DNA of 64,000 nucleotides from Rhodobiaceae bacterium (lineage in GTDB: Bacteria; Pseudomonadota; Alphaproteobacteria; Parvibaculales; Parvibaculaceae), in assembly GCA_003330885.1 (NCBI GenBank), contig CP030277.1, forward strand, positions 310,001-374,000, in the 5' to 3' direction. The position numbers were made by a program, and so were the translations under genes. Shown here piece by piece: positions 18,714-26,975 of the stretch (position 1 is the first letter of the stretch; the number at the start of each line of letters is the position of its first letter). The notes beneath the pieces are model-generated. The model was not told the DNA's origin. It made no database searches and saw only the letters and a program-made list of their open reading frames with translations.

Positions 18714-19091
18714 ATGGATCGTCGAACACTGCTGAAAACGCTCATGGTGGCTTCCCTTCTTCCGAGTAGCACCAACGCGAAGGGGAACAATATGGGCCTG
18801 TCGAAATTTGGATTTATCGTAACGGGGAGCAATCTCAATCGGGACATCAACAGAATATCGATGAAGTCCGATAGGTTCGAAATGATTGCAGTGGGTGTGT
18901 CAGAGGCTTCAGAAGGCGTGGCCGTCGCGGTGGAGATGGTCGCAGAGGGCATCCAACTGATTGAGCTTTGCGGTGGATTTGGTCCGGTGTGGACAGGTCG
19001 CGTTATCGACGCAATATCAGGTGCCGTACCTGTCGGGTCTGTTGGCTATGGACCGGAATCTGTTGACCAGATGTATCACCTGTTTAAGTAG
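18714..19091 (+). CDS. DUF6506-like protein with Tat-like signal sequence
   Basis: 125 residues from the ATG at 18714, which has GGAGGG 7 bases upstream; an in-frame GTG at 18690 is less likely. The N-terminus MDRRTLLKTLMVASLLPSS has a twin Arg followed by a hydrophobic stretch, suggesting Tat export, and the cleavage region may be STNAKG. The mature part keeps the features I recall for DUF6506: AVGVSEASEGVAVAVEM, EGIQLIELCGGFG and AVPVGSVGYG. DUF6506 proteins I recall are short and cytoplasmic, so a signal-bearing version is odd. Function unknown. It is divergent from a LysR regulator that probably controls it. Confidence 0.72.
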   Translation: MDRRTLLKTLMVASLLPSSTNAKGNNMGLSKFGFIVTGSNLNRDINRISMKSDRFEMIAVGVSEASEGVAVAVEMVAEGIQLIELCGGFGPVWTGRVIDAISGAVPVGSVGYGPESVDQMYHLFK

Positions 19092-19181
19092 GTCGTGCGC
19101 ACGATCTGCTTCTTCCACACCGACCAATCATCTTATGTGAATAGTGCGGAGATCCACATCAATGGTGGCCAGCACATCTAA
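19092..19181 (+). pseudogene. SDR 3'-end remnant (degraded duplicate)
   Basis: These 90 bases align without gaps to the last 90 bases of the SDR gene at 17621-17710: 76 of 90 identical by eye, 58 of the last 63. The frame is open and ends in TAA where the SDR ends in TAG; it reads ...TDQSSYVNSAEIHINGGQHI. No upstream SDR sequence remains, as the homology begins on the base after the DUF6506 stop. It is most likely the tail of a second SDR copy cut by insertion of the LysR/DUF6506 cassette. It has no start or ribosome-binding site of its own. Confidence 0.85.
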
Positions 19182-19202
19182 TCACCTGCGATGAGTGGTG
19201 CC

Positions 19203-19289
19203 CTAAACAACCATAGTCAGATAAACGGTTATGGCGACGATCAGCCAAAACGCGGCTGTGGTCGAGACTGCAAACAACATGTCACGCAT
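19203..19289 (-). CDS. Candidate 28-residue single-pass membrane microprotein
   Basis: The minus strand encodes MRDMLFAVSTTAAFWLIVAI followed by TVYLTMVV and a TAG stop. The ATG is preceded at ideal distance by AGGAGAGG, one of the strongest SD sequences in the window, and the product is a charged N-tip plus one complete transmembrane helix. Upstream there is TTGACG with CAGAAT 17 bases further on, a possible promoter. It lies downstream of the MarR gene on the same strand, 117 bases from its stop, in a stretch with no other gene except the SDR remnant. Function unknown; it is shorter than most gene callers report. Confidence 0.55.
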   Translation of the reverse strand: MRDMLFAVSTTAAFWLIVAITVYLTMVV

Positions 19290-19406
19290 AGGCCTCTCCT
19301 CTGAAGGAATGCGAATGTGTTCTCTCAAGTGTTCTGATTCTGATGATTGAGAAGTGATTCGTCAAAAATTGTGACAATCGCATGTCAGAGAGCAGCAAGG
19401 GTGATG

Positions 19407-19898
19407 TTAGAGGTCAGCGAAGTCGATCTCGTCTCGAGCCTTGTCCAGGTGGACACGGACCCGCTGCAAAAAGGGTAGGGCGGCTTTGATTTCCGACACA
19501 TCCAGCTCCTCCACAACCTGTGCAAGCGCCGGGGTAGTCGCGGCCAGTGTTTCTTCCCGTTTTGCGAGACCTTTGTCGGTCACCGTCACGATCTTGCTGC
19601 GCCGGTCCTTAGGGTCTGTGGCAATCGCCACATATCCTTTCTCCTCCAGTTTTTGCAGCGTGTTTGTGATGGCCCCTTTGGTCACCTGAAACGATGCGGC
19701 GAGCTGTGCAGGCGTACGCTCCCCGCCCAATCTGGCGAAATGGTTGAGCACGGTGAATTGCGCGCTGGTCATGCCATCCGGCAGAGCGCGTCGAAATGCT
19801 GTCGAGAAGAGCTGGTTGATGATGCCGATCTCGTTGAAGAAGGCGTAGAGAGCAGAGCCGTTCTCATCTCGGCTCTCACTCTCGGCATTGTCTGTCAC
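19407..19898 (-). CDS. MarR-family transcriptional regulator
   Basis: 163 residues. Winged helix-turn-helix core: LGGERTPAQLAASFQVTKG, then AITNTLQKLEEKGYV and the wing ATDPKDRRSKIVTVT. MarR proteins are dimeric repressors that release DNA when a phenolic, lipid or oxidant signal binds. It starts 2 bases after the stop of the Acg-type oxidoreductase, so both come from one transcript that starts around 21066. That promoter holds two copies of a near-palindromic 16-mer, the likely autoregulatory site. Confidence 0.92.
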   Translation of the reverse strand: MTDNAESESRDENGSALYAFFNEIGIINQLFSTAFRRALPDGMTSAQFTVLNHFARLGGERTPAQLAASFQVTKGAITNTLQKLEEKGYVAIATDPKDRRSKIVTVTDKGLAKREETLAATTPALAQVVEELDVSEIKAALPFLQRVRVHLDKARDEIDFADL

Positions 19899-19900
19899 GC

Positions 19901-21049
19901 TTACAAAACCCTTGTCTCAATAGGCCAGCGGGGTCCGCCAGCGATGGTTGGACCGTACCCCAAACGCCCGAGCATTTGTATCCTGTGTCCGGGTGCTGCC
20001 AGTTTTGTGTGAACCTCTTCGTACAGCGGTTCCATCTCAACATATTCCTGAAGCGATTGGGAAAGCGGATGAATACCGATGCTGAGCTCAGTCGCTTTCA
20101 TGTTCGTCCTGATCCAGGCTGCACCAGCATTCAGCTGATCGATCCGGGAATTGCCGTCTGTCGTTAACCAGAGATGTGCCATCGCGGTGAACATCATCTC
20201 CTGATACATGTCGAGCCCGATTTTAAATCCTTCTGACGTGGGATCAGCCAGTTCTTTGCGTGAGATAATCCCGGCCAGCGCGGCAGCGTCAAGAAATGCC
20301 GAGCCACCAATATCAATGCCATCCGGGTTTGCGTTGATCTCTGCCTTGCCGATCCGCATCAGGTCGACGCTTTCCATATTAGTGCGATGCGTTGTGACTT
20401 CGAGCTTGTGCGCGGCCCAGCTGAGCTCGCGTAATTCTTCACGCCGTGTCGGGTCGGCTGTAAAGTCAACTGTGACGCCCTCCGGCACGACGGCGGCAAT
20501 GGCCGACAGGCTGCTTTCGGCAACAGGCTTGCTGGTGTCATAGGGTTCTTTGAGCGACCGTCTTACCAAGACCTGTGCGAAGAGCGGATCTGGGGTTGCA
20601 GACCCCGGCGCGCCAAACCGCATACGTGCGATAGGGCGTGTGTCGAGATTTTGATCCGGGGCGCCGTCAGGGAAGGGTTCAACCATGAGCGCCCGGCCAT
20701 CTTCAGCTGCGGCCATGCGGGCAAGCTCAAGGAAGCATCCAAGGCCGATGACAATCTGTCGCTCAAATGGATCTGTTTCCGGCAGCAGGCGATCAAGGTC
20801 GCAATAGAGCGTGGCGACGTCTCGCTCAGACAGGTCCACCTGCCAGGGCTGCCGGTTGTGCGGATTGGGTGCGAGCACAGCATAGGAGAGCGCCCGCATA
20901 CGCGGCTCAGCATATTCAGGCCCGCCGGCGCGCTTCCAGGGCGCAATGGCGTCTGTCGGTGTTCGTGTGACAGCAAACCCACCAGCACCCGCAGCGGCGA
21001 TGATGGCGGTTGATCCCATGATCTTCAAAAAACGGCGGCGGCTGGCCAT
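19901..21049 (-). CDS. Tat-exported Acg-family (nitroreductase-like) flavoprotein
   Basis: 382 residues from the ATG at 21049, which has GAGG 8 bases upstream; a TTG at 21064 is less likely. MASRRRFLKIMGSTAIIAAAG is a classical twin-arginine signal peptide. The mature part contains NPHNRQPWQ (about 59-67), a nitroreductase FMN-binding motif, and a long, split nitroreductase fold as in the Acg group known from mycobacteria. Acg proteins are proposed to bind or sequester FMN rather than reduce nitro compounds. The gene forms an operon with the downstream MarR regulator, suggesting induction by an aromatic, lipid or redox signal. Confidence 0.85.
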   Translation of the reverse strand: MASRRRFLKIMGSTAIIAAAGAGGFAVTRTPTDAIAPWKRAGGPEYAEPRMRALSYAVLAPNPHNRQPWQVDLSERDVATLYCDLDRLLPETDPFERQIVIGLGCFLELARMAAAEDGRALMVEPFPDGAPDQNLDTRPIARMRFGAPGSATPDPLFAQVLVRRSLKEPYDTSKPVAESSLSAIAAVVPEGVTVDFTADPTRREELRELSWAAHKLEVTTHRTNMESVDLMRIGKAEINANPDGIDIGGSAFLDAAALAGIISRKELADPTSEGFKIGLDMYQEMMFTAMAHLWLTTDGNSRIDQLNAGAAWIRTNMKATELSIGIHPLSQSLQEYVEMEPLYEEVHTKLAAPGHRIQMLGRLGYGPTIAGGPRWPIETRVL

Positions 21050-21066
21050 GGCGCATATCCTCAATT

Positions 21067-21103
21067 AGTTCAACGTTAAACCAATATAGTTTATCGTTAA
21101 ACT
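21067..21103. promoter_or_regulatory. Twin 16-bp palindromic operator of the Acg-MarR operon
   Basis: AGTTCAACGTTAAACC (21067-21082) and AGTTTATCGTTAAACT (21088-21103) are two near-palindromic direct copies of the form AGTTYAWCGTTAAACY. Their starts are 21 bases apart, two helical turns, which would place two dimers on one face of the DNA. They lie 18 bases upstream of the Acg start codon. Size, symmetry and location are those expected for MarR binding sites; identity of the protein is inference. Confidence 0.7.
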
Positions 21104-21131
21104 AATTCAAGGAGATTTGTTGGAGATAGTG

Positions 21132-22331
21132 CTAACTCAGGCCAAGTACTTGTTTTGAAATGATATTTTTCTGCACTTCTGTGGCGCCGCCATAAATGGT
21201 TTGCGCCCGATTGAAGAAATAGGAGGCGGTCGACGGCGCCGCAAAGGCCGGAATGCCGCTGCCATCGTTCCAGTCCGCGTCGTTTCTATCGGGAAAAAAC
21301 GGAACCGCGTTGGCGCCGCTTGCTTCCAGGAACAGCTCCGTAATGGCCTGAGCGTTTTCGGTTGCAAGGATCTTGAGTGCTGAGCTTTCTTCACCGGGGG
21401 CATCTCCAGCGGCAACGGAGGAGAGTGCGCGGAGTGCTGTGAACTCCAATGCCGTCAGATCAATCTCAACGGATGCGAGTTTCGTGGCAAATGCCGGATC
21501 ATCCATCAAAGAACGATTGCCGGATTGGATGGTCCCCGCGATTTCTTTGAGCCGTGCAATGTCAGCCCGCTTGCCCGCAATGTGGGCGTAGGACGTGCGT
21601 TCGTTGGACAGAAGATATTTGGAATAGGTCCAGCCCATGCCTTCTTCACCAATCAGATTTTCAGCAGGCACCCGCACATTGTCGAACTCGATGCGATTGA
21701 GGTAATGGCTGCCATCAATGGTGATGATCGGATAGACCGTTATGCCTGGCGTATTTGCGTCCATACACAGGAAGGAAATGCCTTCCTGCTTCTTGCCGCT
21801 ATTGTCAGTGCGCACAAGACAGAAGAACCAGTCCGCATAGTGACCTTGGCTGGTCCAGATCTTAGTGCCGTTGACGATGTAGTCATCTCCATCGCGCTCT
21901 GCCTTGCATTGAAGAGAGGCAAGGTCAGACCCGGATTCAGGTTCCGAATAGCCTTGGCCCCAGAACGTCCGGCTGGCAAGAATGTCAGGCAGCCATCGTT
22001 TCTTCTGTTCTTCGGACCCAAACGTATAGATGACTGGCGCAACATAAAGCAGACCCATAGGGACAACGTTGGGGGCACCTGCTCTTTCGAGCTCATCATC
22101 AAAAATGAACTTCTGCGTCGCCGTCCATCCGGTGCCGCCATATTCTTGTGGCCAGTTGACGGCGACCCAGCCCTTATCATTGAGTGCGGCCTCGGAGCGT
22201 TGATAGTCAGCTTTATTGAGCTGCTGTCCGTTTTGTACTTTGCTGAGAATGTCTGCCGGATATTCGCTGGCAAAAAATTCCCTGACTTCCAGTCGGAATT
22301 TTTCATCTGCGGCGCTGAAGCTGAGATCCAT
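21132..22331 (-). CDS. Acyl-CoA dehydrogenase
   Basis: 399 residues from the ATG at 22331; a GTG three codons earlier would leave no space for an SD. The sequence has the standard architecture: helical N-domain, FAD-contacting GQGYSEPESGSDLA, WTSQGHYADWFF, the YPIITIDG middle-domain segment and the C-terminal YGGATEVQKNIISKQVLG. FAD-dependent desaturation of an acyl-CoA, with electrons passed to ETF, is expected. The residue in the catalytic-base position cannot be assigned by eye. The length and FFNRAQTIYGG ending fit the group often linked to steroid or branched-chain substrates. Confidence 0.93.
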   Translation of the reverse strand: MDLSFSAADEKFRLEVREFFASEYPADILSKVQNGQQLNKADYQRSEAALNDKGWVAVNWPQEYGGTGWTATQKFIFDDELERAGAPNVVPMGLLYVAPVIYTFGSEEQKKRWLPDILASRTFWGQGYSEPESGSDLASLQCKAERDGDDYIVNGTKIWTSQGHYADWFFCLVRTDNSGKKQEGISFLCMDANTPGITVYPIITIDGSHYLNRIEFDNVRVPAENLIGEEGMGWTYSKYLLSNERTSYAHIAGKRADIARLKEIAGTIQSGNRSLMDDPAFATKLASVEIDLTALEFTALRALSSVAAGDAPGEESSALKILATENAQAITELFLEASGANAVPFFPDRNDADWNDGSGIPAFAAPSTASYFFNRAQTIYGGATEVQKNIISKQVLGLS

Positions 22332-22439
22332 GGGGCGCACCCTTTTTGAAGTTTTGAATGTCGATGAGCAGAGGATAGGCGCTTGCGCGCCAAAGAAAAG
22401 CGTTCAGGTCGTATTTTTTTGTTACTCCCTAACTCTAGT

Positions 22440-23526
22440 TTACATTTCTGCGCTTCCCATCGTTCGCACCTTGTTCAAGAATTCGGTGCCGGGCCCCACA
22501 AGCGACACTTGAATGCGCTCATTCAATCCGGTTGCGCTTCCAAATTGGATTGCCTCATAGGCCATAATTGGTATTTCGAAATTGTCTTTGAAGCGTTTGT
22601 CAGGGCCCCCATTTTTGTTGACGTAACGCCAAGTCGTGCCAACTTTTTCAGCATCTTGTGGGACGGATTCTTCCTCCGCAAAGGTCACACCTTCAACATC
22701 TATCCTAAGGTCTCTGTAAGGAATGGCGCCAACATTGGCGCGGTCGAAGACAAACAGCCTGTCTGGAAAAAAAGCACAAAAATTGGCGTCCCACCGGGAT
22801 CGTAGGTATAGAAATGTTTGTTTTGACACTGGTCGGTGGAGTTGTCGAAAGAGCAATGCTTTTTCTGTCTACCAAGCTGCTGGCGCCTGCATGATACTTG
22901 CTATCGTACACATCACCTTTGGCAGCAATGTGCCACTTGTGAGACGAAGCGTTTAGATCGTCAAACGATTGTACAAGTCTTTCGAACTTTTCTAGCATCG
23001 GTGCGTCTAGGTCATAAAACAGCACAATAATGCGTCGGTGCTCGTCCCAGAAAAATGTAGCTAGAGTGACAACCATTCCCACGAAGCCGATAAACCAAGC
23101 TATCGAGGCTTCAACCGCAAATACGTAAGACATCATCAAGATAAATACGGACGCGGCTGCCACGGCGGGCCAAATGAAAGGCTGCGTGTAGGCCGAGTTG
23201 ATGCTTTGCAGAAGGTCGGGCGCGGCTGAGTCTTCCATGTTCAGGACACTTCCGCTTTCGATTTCTTCCATTTGACCATGTGTAGATGCAGTCGGTTGCG
23301 AGGTTTTGTATGGAAGTTCTTCATCTCTTGACGGTCTGGGCGGTTGTGCCTCAGGTGTCTTGAGCTGTTTGTATTGAAAGCGTGCGCCGTTCGCACTGAT
23401 GTAGCTTCCTTTTGGACCACTACCAAACCGAAGTCCGGCCAGACCAACGGATGCGCCAATTCCAGATTTGGAGAGGTTAAAACGGAATGGTCCGGCTTTG
23501 ATGCTTTTTCGGTATGAAAACGGCAC
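22440..23526 (-). pseudogene. DUF4236-domain protein gene interrupted by a frameshift
   Basis: The N-terminal frame, from a GTG at 23526 (a further in-frame start is at 23544), begins PFSYRKSIKAGPFRFNLSKS and continues GIGASVGLAGLRFG, the DUF4236 domain. Two transmembrane segments follow in the middle (PAVAAASVFILMMSYVFAV and SIAWFIGFVGMVVTLATFF). At about 22770 the frame departs into unrelated sequence and stops at 22705. The other frame continues with FCAFFPDRLFVFDRANVGAI through WRYVNKNGGPDKRFK to 22440, the conserved C-terminal part. The shift lies at a run of seven T (minus strand); six would join the frames. It may be a real frameshift, a sequencing error or slippage. Confidence 0.8.
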
Positions 23527-23606
23527 AGTCGCTAACCCCCGCATGGTAAGAGAAGAAGTTTATGATTGTTTCTGCATACCAATAAGTCGAGTCAAATCGA
23601 TGAGAC

Positions 23607-25559
23607 CTAAATCGTGATTCCCTTCTTCAAAGCCCGCACGATAAATCGGGCCGGGTGGACGGCTTCCGCAAGGTCACGGGGGAGCGGCAGGGGAGTGCCG
23701 GTGATTTGGGCTGCGAGCAACTCGCCCAGCAACAGACCGGTGGTGAAGCCGCGAGCCCCAAGCCCGCCCAGAAGAAAGAGCCCGGGATGAACCGGCGCGG
23801 GTGGATAGGCAGCAAATCGATCGCCGTGGCGCAGCCGAACATAGGCAGTGAGATAGTCGTCTCTGATTGGCGCGGGCCCCGCGAACGGTACGCGATCCGG
23901 CACCTGGGCTCTGAACGACACGCGGCCCGACAATTCTTCTGGGTTGAGGCCCGCGAGCGTCGGTCCAAAAGCAGGAAACATCTCCGCGAGATCCTGGAGA
24001 TTGTGCTGATGGCCAATCACGGTTGGCTCCAGCGCGCTCTGTGCGTCACGGCCAAGTTCATAAGTTGCACCGGTCAGGGCGGAGCCGTCTCCATGAGAGA
24101 TGAGGTAGGGCCCAGCAACAATTGCATGGGCCTGCCGAGGCAACGTGCCTACTGGCAGGTTCGTGATCTGTCCAAGCACGGGCTCCAGCGGCAGCCAGTC
24201 TGTCTCGGGAAATGAGGACAGGCCGGATCCATTGGCCAACACGAGAATGTCTGCGCTCTTCCCGTCAGAAGCATTTATGTGCCAGCCCCCGTCTTTGTTT
24301 GTGAGCGAGGCAGTAGAGAGGCGCTCAGCCTCGATCTCTTGGGTCAGGTGCGTGAGAAGGCCCCATGGGTGGACAACCCCTGCGCGGGGAAACAGAAAAG
24401 CCGGGAACCCGGTTTCAAATCCGGCAATGTCGCTCAAGTCGTTCGCCGCGATGAGCTCCAGGTGACCTTCTGGCAGCGGAGCCCGCGCGGCGATCTTCTC
24501 AAAGCGGGAGGCTTCGGTATCTGTGCGCGCGAACTGTAGAACCCCCCTGGGGTCAAAGAACGGGGCAGCTGCATCTCGTTGCAGGTGTCGCATTTCACGC
24601 TCTGCATAGAGATAGGCCGCAATATGGAAATCATCTTCAGGCGTTGGATTGACTGAAAAGCGCGGCATAAAAAGCGCTGCTGGATTTCCTGATGCGCCTG
24701 CACCAAGGCCTGCGCCATCCACAAGTTGAACAGAGAGGCCTCTGCGTTTCAGCGCATAGGCAGTCGCGGTGCCTGCGATCCCGGCACCCACAACAAGCGC
24801 CGACTTTGGGTTTGATGTGGGCGGGATGCTGTACCACGGTTTGGCGGCACTGTGTGTTGGCGCTTGCTCCATGCATCCGACAAGCATGTCGCGCTTGCGC
24901 CCATAGCCCTTGACTTTCTGAACATCAAAACCTTGTGCCGCAAGTCCGCGCCGTACCGCACCTGCTGCTGTGAACGTCGCGAAAGTCGTGCCAGCGCGCG
25001 ACAGGCGCGCAACTTCAGAAAAGACACTTTCCGACCACATGTCAGGATTGCTGGCGGGAGAAAACCCGTCGAAAAACCAGGCGTCGACCTGGGCATCTAG
25101 CTGGCTTAGGGCATGGACTACCTCGTCTTCACAAAGCGTCAGAGAGATATTATCTGGCAAGTGAAGAAGGTGAGTGCCGCTATGTGGTGCGGGATAGTGC
25201 GCTATAAGCTCCTTCGCCAGAAGGGCAAGCGACGGCCATTTCTCAAGCGCCTGCGACAGCTCTTCTGAACTTAGCGGAAAGCCTTCAACGGAGATGAAGT
25301 GGAGATGCTGATCTGGCCACCGGGTCTCGCGCCAGAGCGCCCAGGTCGCCAGAAAATTGAGTCCTGTCCCGAAACCCAATTCGCCAATTGTAAAATGTGT
25401 TTTGTCAGCCCATGCGTTCGGCAGATCATTGCCCTGCAGAAACACGTGAGCCGTCTCCGCCAGACCATCTTCGCTGGAGAAGTAGATGTCGTCAAAGCGC
25501 GTTGATTGGGGACTGCCATCAACGCGCCATGTAATGTCGGCAGATGGCAGTCGGCTCAT
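23607..25559 (-). CDS. mnmC: Bifunctional tRNA wobble-uridine modification enzyme MnmC (MnmD plus FAD oxidoreductase)
   Basis: 650 residues, the full two-domain length. The N-terminal MnmD methyltransferase has IGELGFGTGLNFLATW (58-72) and the DAWFFDGFSPASNPDMW motif (about 159-174). The C-terminal FAD domain starts with VVGAGIAGTATAYAL (256-270) and GAGASGN. MnmC converts cmnm5(s2)U34 of tRNAs to nm5 and then to mnm5(s2)U. An SDR gene lies 9 bases upstream on the same strand and is probably co-transcribed. Confidence 0.95.
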   Translation of the reverse strand: MSRLPSADITWRVDGSPQSTRFDDIYFSSEDGLAETAHVFLQGNDLPNAWADKTHFTIGELGFGTGLNFLATWALWRETRWPDQHLHFISVEGFPLSSEELSQALEKWPSLALLAKELIAHYPAPHSGTHLLHLPDNISLTLCEDEVVHALSQLDAQVDAWFFDGFSPASNPDMWSESVFSEVARLSRAGTTFATFTAAGAVRRGLAAQGFDVQKVKGYGRKRDMLVGCMEQAPTHSAAKPWYSIPPTSNPKSALVVGAGIAGTATAYALKRRGLSVQLVDGAGLGAGASGNPAALFMPRFSVNPTPEDDFHIAAYLYAEREMRHLQRDAAAPFFDPRGVLQFARTDTEASRFEKIAARAPLPEGHLELIAANDLSDIAGFETGFPAFLFPRAGVVHPWGLLTHLTQEIEAERLSTASLTNKDGGWHINASDGKSADILVLANGSGLSSFPETDWLPLEPVLGQITNLPVGTLPRQAHAIVAGPYLISHGDGSALTGATYELGRDAQSALEPTVIGHQHNLQDLAEMFPAFGPTLAGLNPEELSGRVSFRAQVPDRVPFAGPAPIRDDYLTAYVRLRHGDRFAAYPPAPVHPGLFLLGGLGARGFTTGLLLGELLAAQITGTPLPLPRDLAEAVHPARFIVRALKKGITI

Positions 25560-25568
25560 GGGTGTAAG

Positions 25569-26363
25569 TTAAGCGCCGCGCCGGCTCGGGGCAAACGGAT
25601 GCGTGCTGGAGAGGCCGCCGCAAACAGGGATTGCCTGCCCGTTCACGTAAGACGCTTCGTCGCTGGCCAGGAAAAGGGCCATGTTGGCGATCTCTTCCGG
25701 GTGTCCATACCGCGCTGTAGGGTTGAGTTGCCCGATCTTCCCCTCGCTACCCCGCGCCCGAGCACCTTCGAAGAGCGGTGCCGTCATGCCGGTTTCAATG
25801 AGCCCGGGACAGATCGCGTTGACGCGTACTCCTGTTCCGTAAAACTGATTGGCAGCTGTTTGCACGAGGCTGATCACGCCGGCTTTTGAAGCCGAGTAAG
25901 GCGTGTTGCCTGCATTGGCTCTCAGGCCCGCTACCGATGCGGTGCAAACGATCGAGCCCTTGCCTTGTTTCACCATATGCGCTGATGCGTGTTTGATCGC
26001 AAGAAAGGGACCGATCAGATTGACCCGGAGGATCTCCTCCCACATGGCAGGTGTTTGATCCTGAATGGGGACGAGCCCACCGCTCACGCCCGCATTGGCG
26101 TAGATGGCATCAAGGCTGCCATACTCCGACACACAAAAATCGACAAAGCCTTTGACCGCATTCTCGTCGCCCACATCCGCGGCGACTGTTTTGATCGTGC
26201 CACCTTTGGCTCGAACCATTTCAGCTGTTTCGTCGACGGCGCCTTCGACCCGATCGACAGCGACAATGTTGGCGCCTTCGCGTGCGAAGATCAGCGCACT
26301 TGCGCGGCCAATACCACTTCCAGCACCTGTGATGATTGCGTTTTTGCCTGCCAGTCTCGACAT
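25569..26363 (-). CDS. Short-chain dehydrogenase/reductase
   Basis: 264 residues from the ATG at 26363; longer readings would run through a palindromic repeat. TGAGSGIG (12-19), NAGVSG, the catalytic Ser in CTASVAG, and YSASK give a complete classical SDR. The C-terminus has ASYVNGQAIPVCGGL, and C replaces the common D in the V-D-GG ending. Substrate unknown. It lies upstream of mnmC on the same strand. Confidence 0.92.
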   Translation of the reverse strand: MSRLAGKNAIITGAGSGIGRASALIFAREGANIVAVDRVEGAVDETAEMVRAKGGTIKTVAADVGDENAVKGFVDFCVSEYGSLDAIYANAGVSGGLVPIQDQTPAMWEEILRVNLIGPFLAIKHASAHMVKQGKGSIVCTASVAGLRANAGNTPYSASKAGVISLVQTAANQFYGTGVRVNAICPGLIETGMTAPLFEGARARGSEGKIGQLNPTARYGHPEEIANMALFLASDEASYVNGQAIPVCGGLSSTHPFAPSRRGA

Positions 26364-26382
26364 CGTAAGGCCCCTCAATTGA

Positions 26383-26454
26383 GCGTTTTCCCGAACCATG
26401 GAAACGGTTTTCCGCCAATGGGCACGGGTGAAAACGCGACAAAACAAATATCAG
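26383..26454. repeat. RIME-like palindromic intergenic element, copy B
   Basis: GCGTTTTCCCG (26383-26393) pairs with CGGGTGAAAACGC (26425-26437), one base bulged, around a spacer containing GGAAACGGTTTTCCG, itself an internal palindrome. The tail ACAAAACAAATATCAG follows. The tail and arms match copy C at 57956-58027 (AAACGCGAMAAARCAAATRTCAG). It lies 20 bases upstream of the SDR start on the minus strand, so it could be transcribed in that leader. Family name by recalled resemblance to Hyphomicrobiales RIME/Bru-RS repeats. Confidence 0.72.
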
Positions 26455-26565
26455 CAGCCGGGTCTTGATCAGGTCAAAATCGACCGGCTCTGGAGAATCG
26501 ATATGGCGCCAAGTCTACTGCAAGCAATCCGTTTGCGCAGGAAAACAGTTTTGCGCAAATACAAC

Positions 26566-26605
26566 AAAAAACGGCCCCATATCAAATGATAGGGGCCGTT
26601 TTGAA
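26566..26605 (-). terminator. Intrinsic terminator of the small secreted-protein gene
   Basis: On the minus strand AACGGCCCC-TATCA, loop, TGATA-T-GGGGCCGTT forms a long stem with one bulge, followed by TTTTTTG. GC-rich stem plus U tract make a good Rho-independent terminator 20 bases downstream of the stop at 26625. The A-run on the other flank means it could also act on the plus strand, where no gene arrives. Confidence 0.85.
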
Positions 26606-26624
26606 CAAATCCTGATCTAAGGAC

Positions 26625-26975
26625 TTAGAAGTCTTTGCCTGCGGTCACGGCCCAGGCCACAGACCCAGCGTCACCGTCAATCGAGCCGGAGCTTCCGACA
26701 GCAGGAGCGTCGTCAATAGGTGGCGTGCAGTTTTCTGGCTGATCACCTGCTGTTGTGCAGATTGAGTTGCCGTCAACGCGCCAGGTGCCCGGCACTTCAG
26801 CGCCGTCTGGGAGTTTGAGCACAATGTTTGAAGCATCAGGGTAGTGGACTTTCGTCACTGTCCCATCAGGTCCTGTAAGCGTTACTGTGTTGCCGACCAG
26901 GCCGGCGCCGATATCTGCCATCGCAAAGCTGGTGCTCATGGCCAGCATCGCGGCGGTCAAAACGAGTTTCTTCAT
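26625..26975 (-). CDS. Small secreted protein of unknown function
   Basis: 116 residues from the ATG at 26975, which has GGGAGG 9 bases upstream. MKKLVLTAAMLAMSTSFAMAD is a clear Sec signal peptide with AMA cleavage site. The mature part (about 95 residues) is acidic with two Cys (CTTAGDQPENC) that could form a disulphide, and contains GNTVTLTGPDGTVTKVHYPD and PGTWRVDGNSIC. This GDG/WRVDGNS-like arrangement is seen in small periplasmic beta-rich proteins, but I recognise no named family. It is an independent unit with its own terminator. Confidence 0.8.
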   Translation of the reverse strand: MKKLVLTAAMLAMSTSFAMADIGAGLVGNTVTLTGPDGTVTKVHYPDASNIVLKLPDGAEVPGTWRVDGNSICTTAGDQPENCTPPIDDAPAVGSSGSIDGDAGSVAWAVTAGKDF

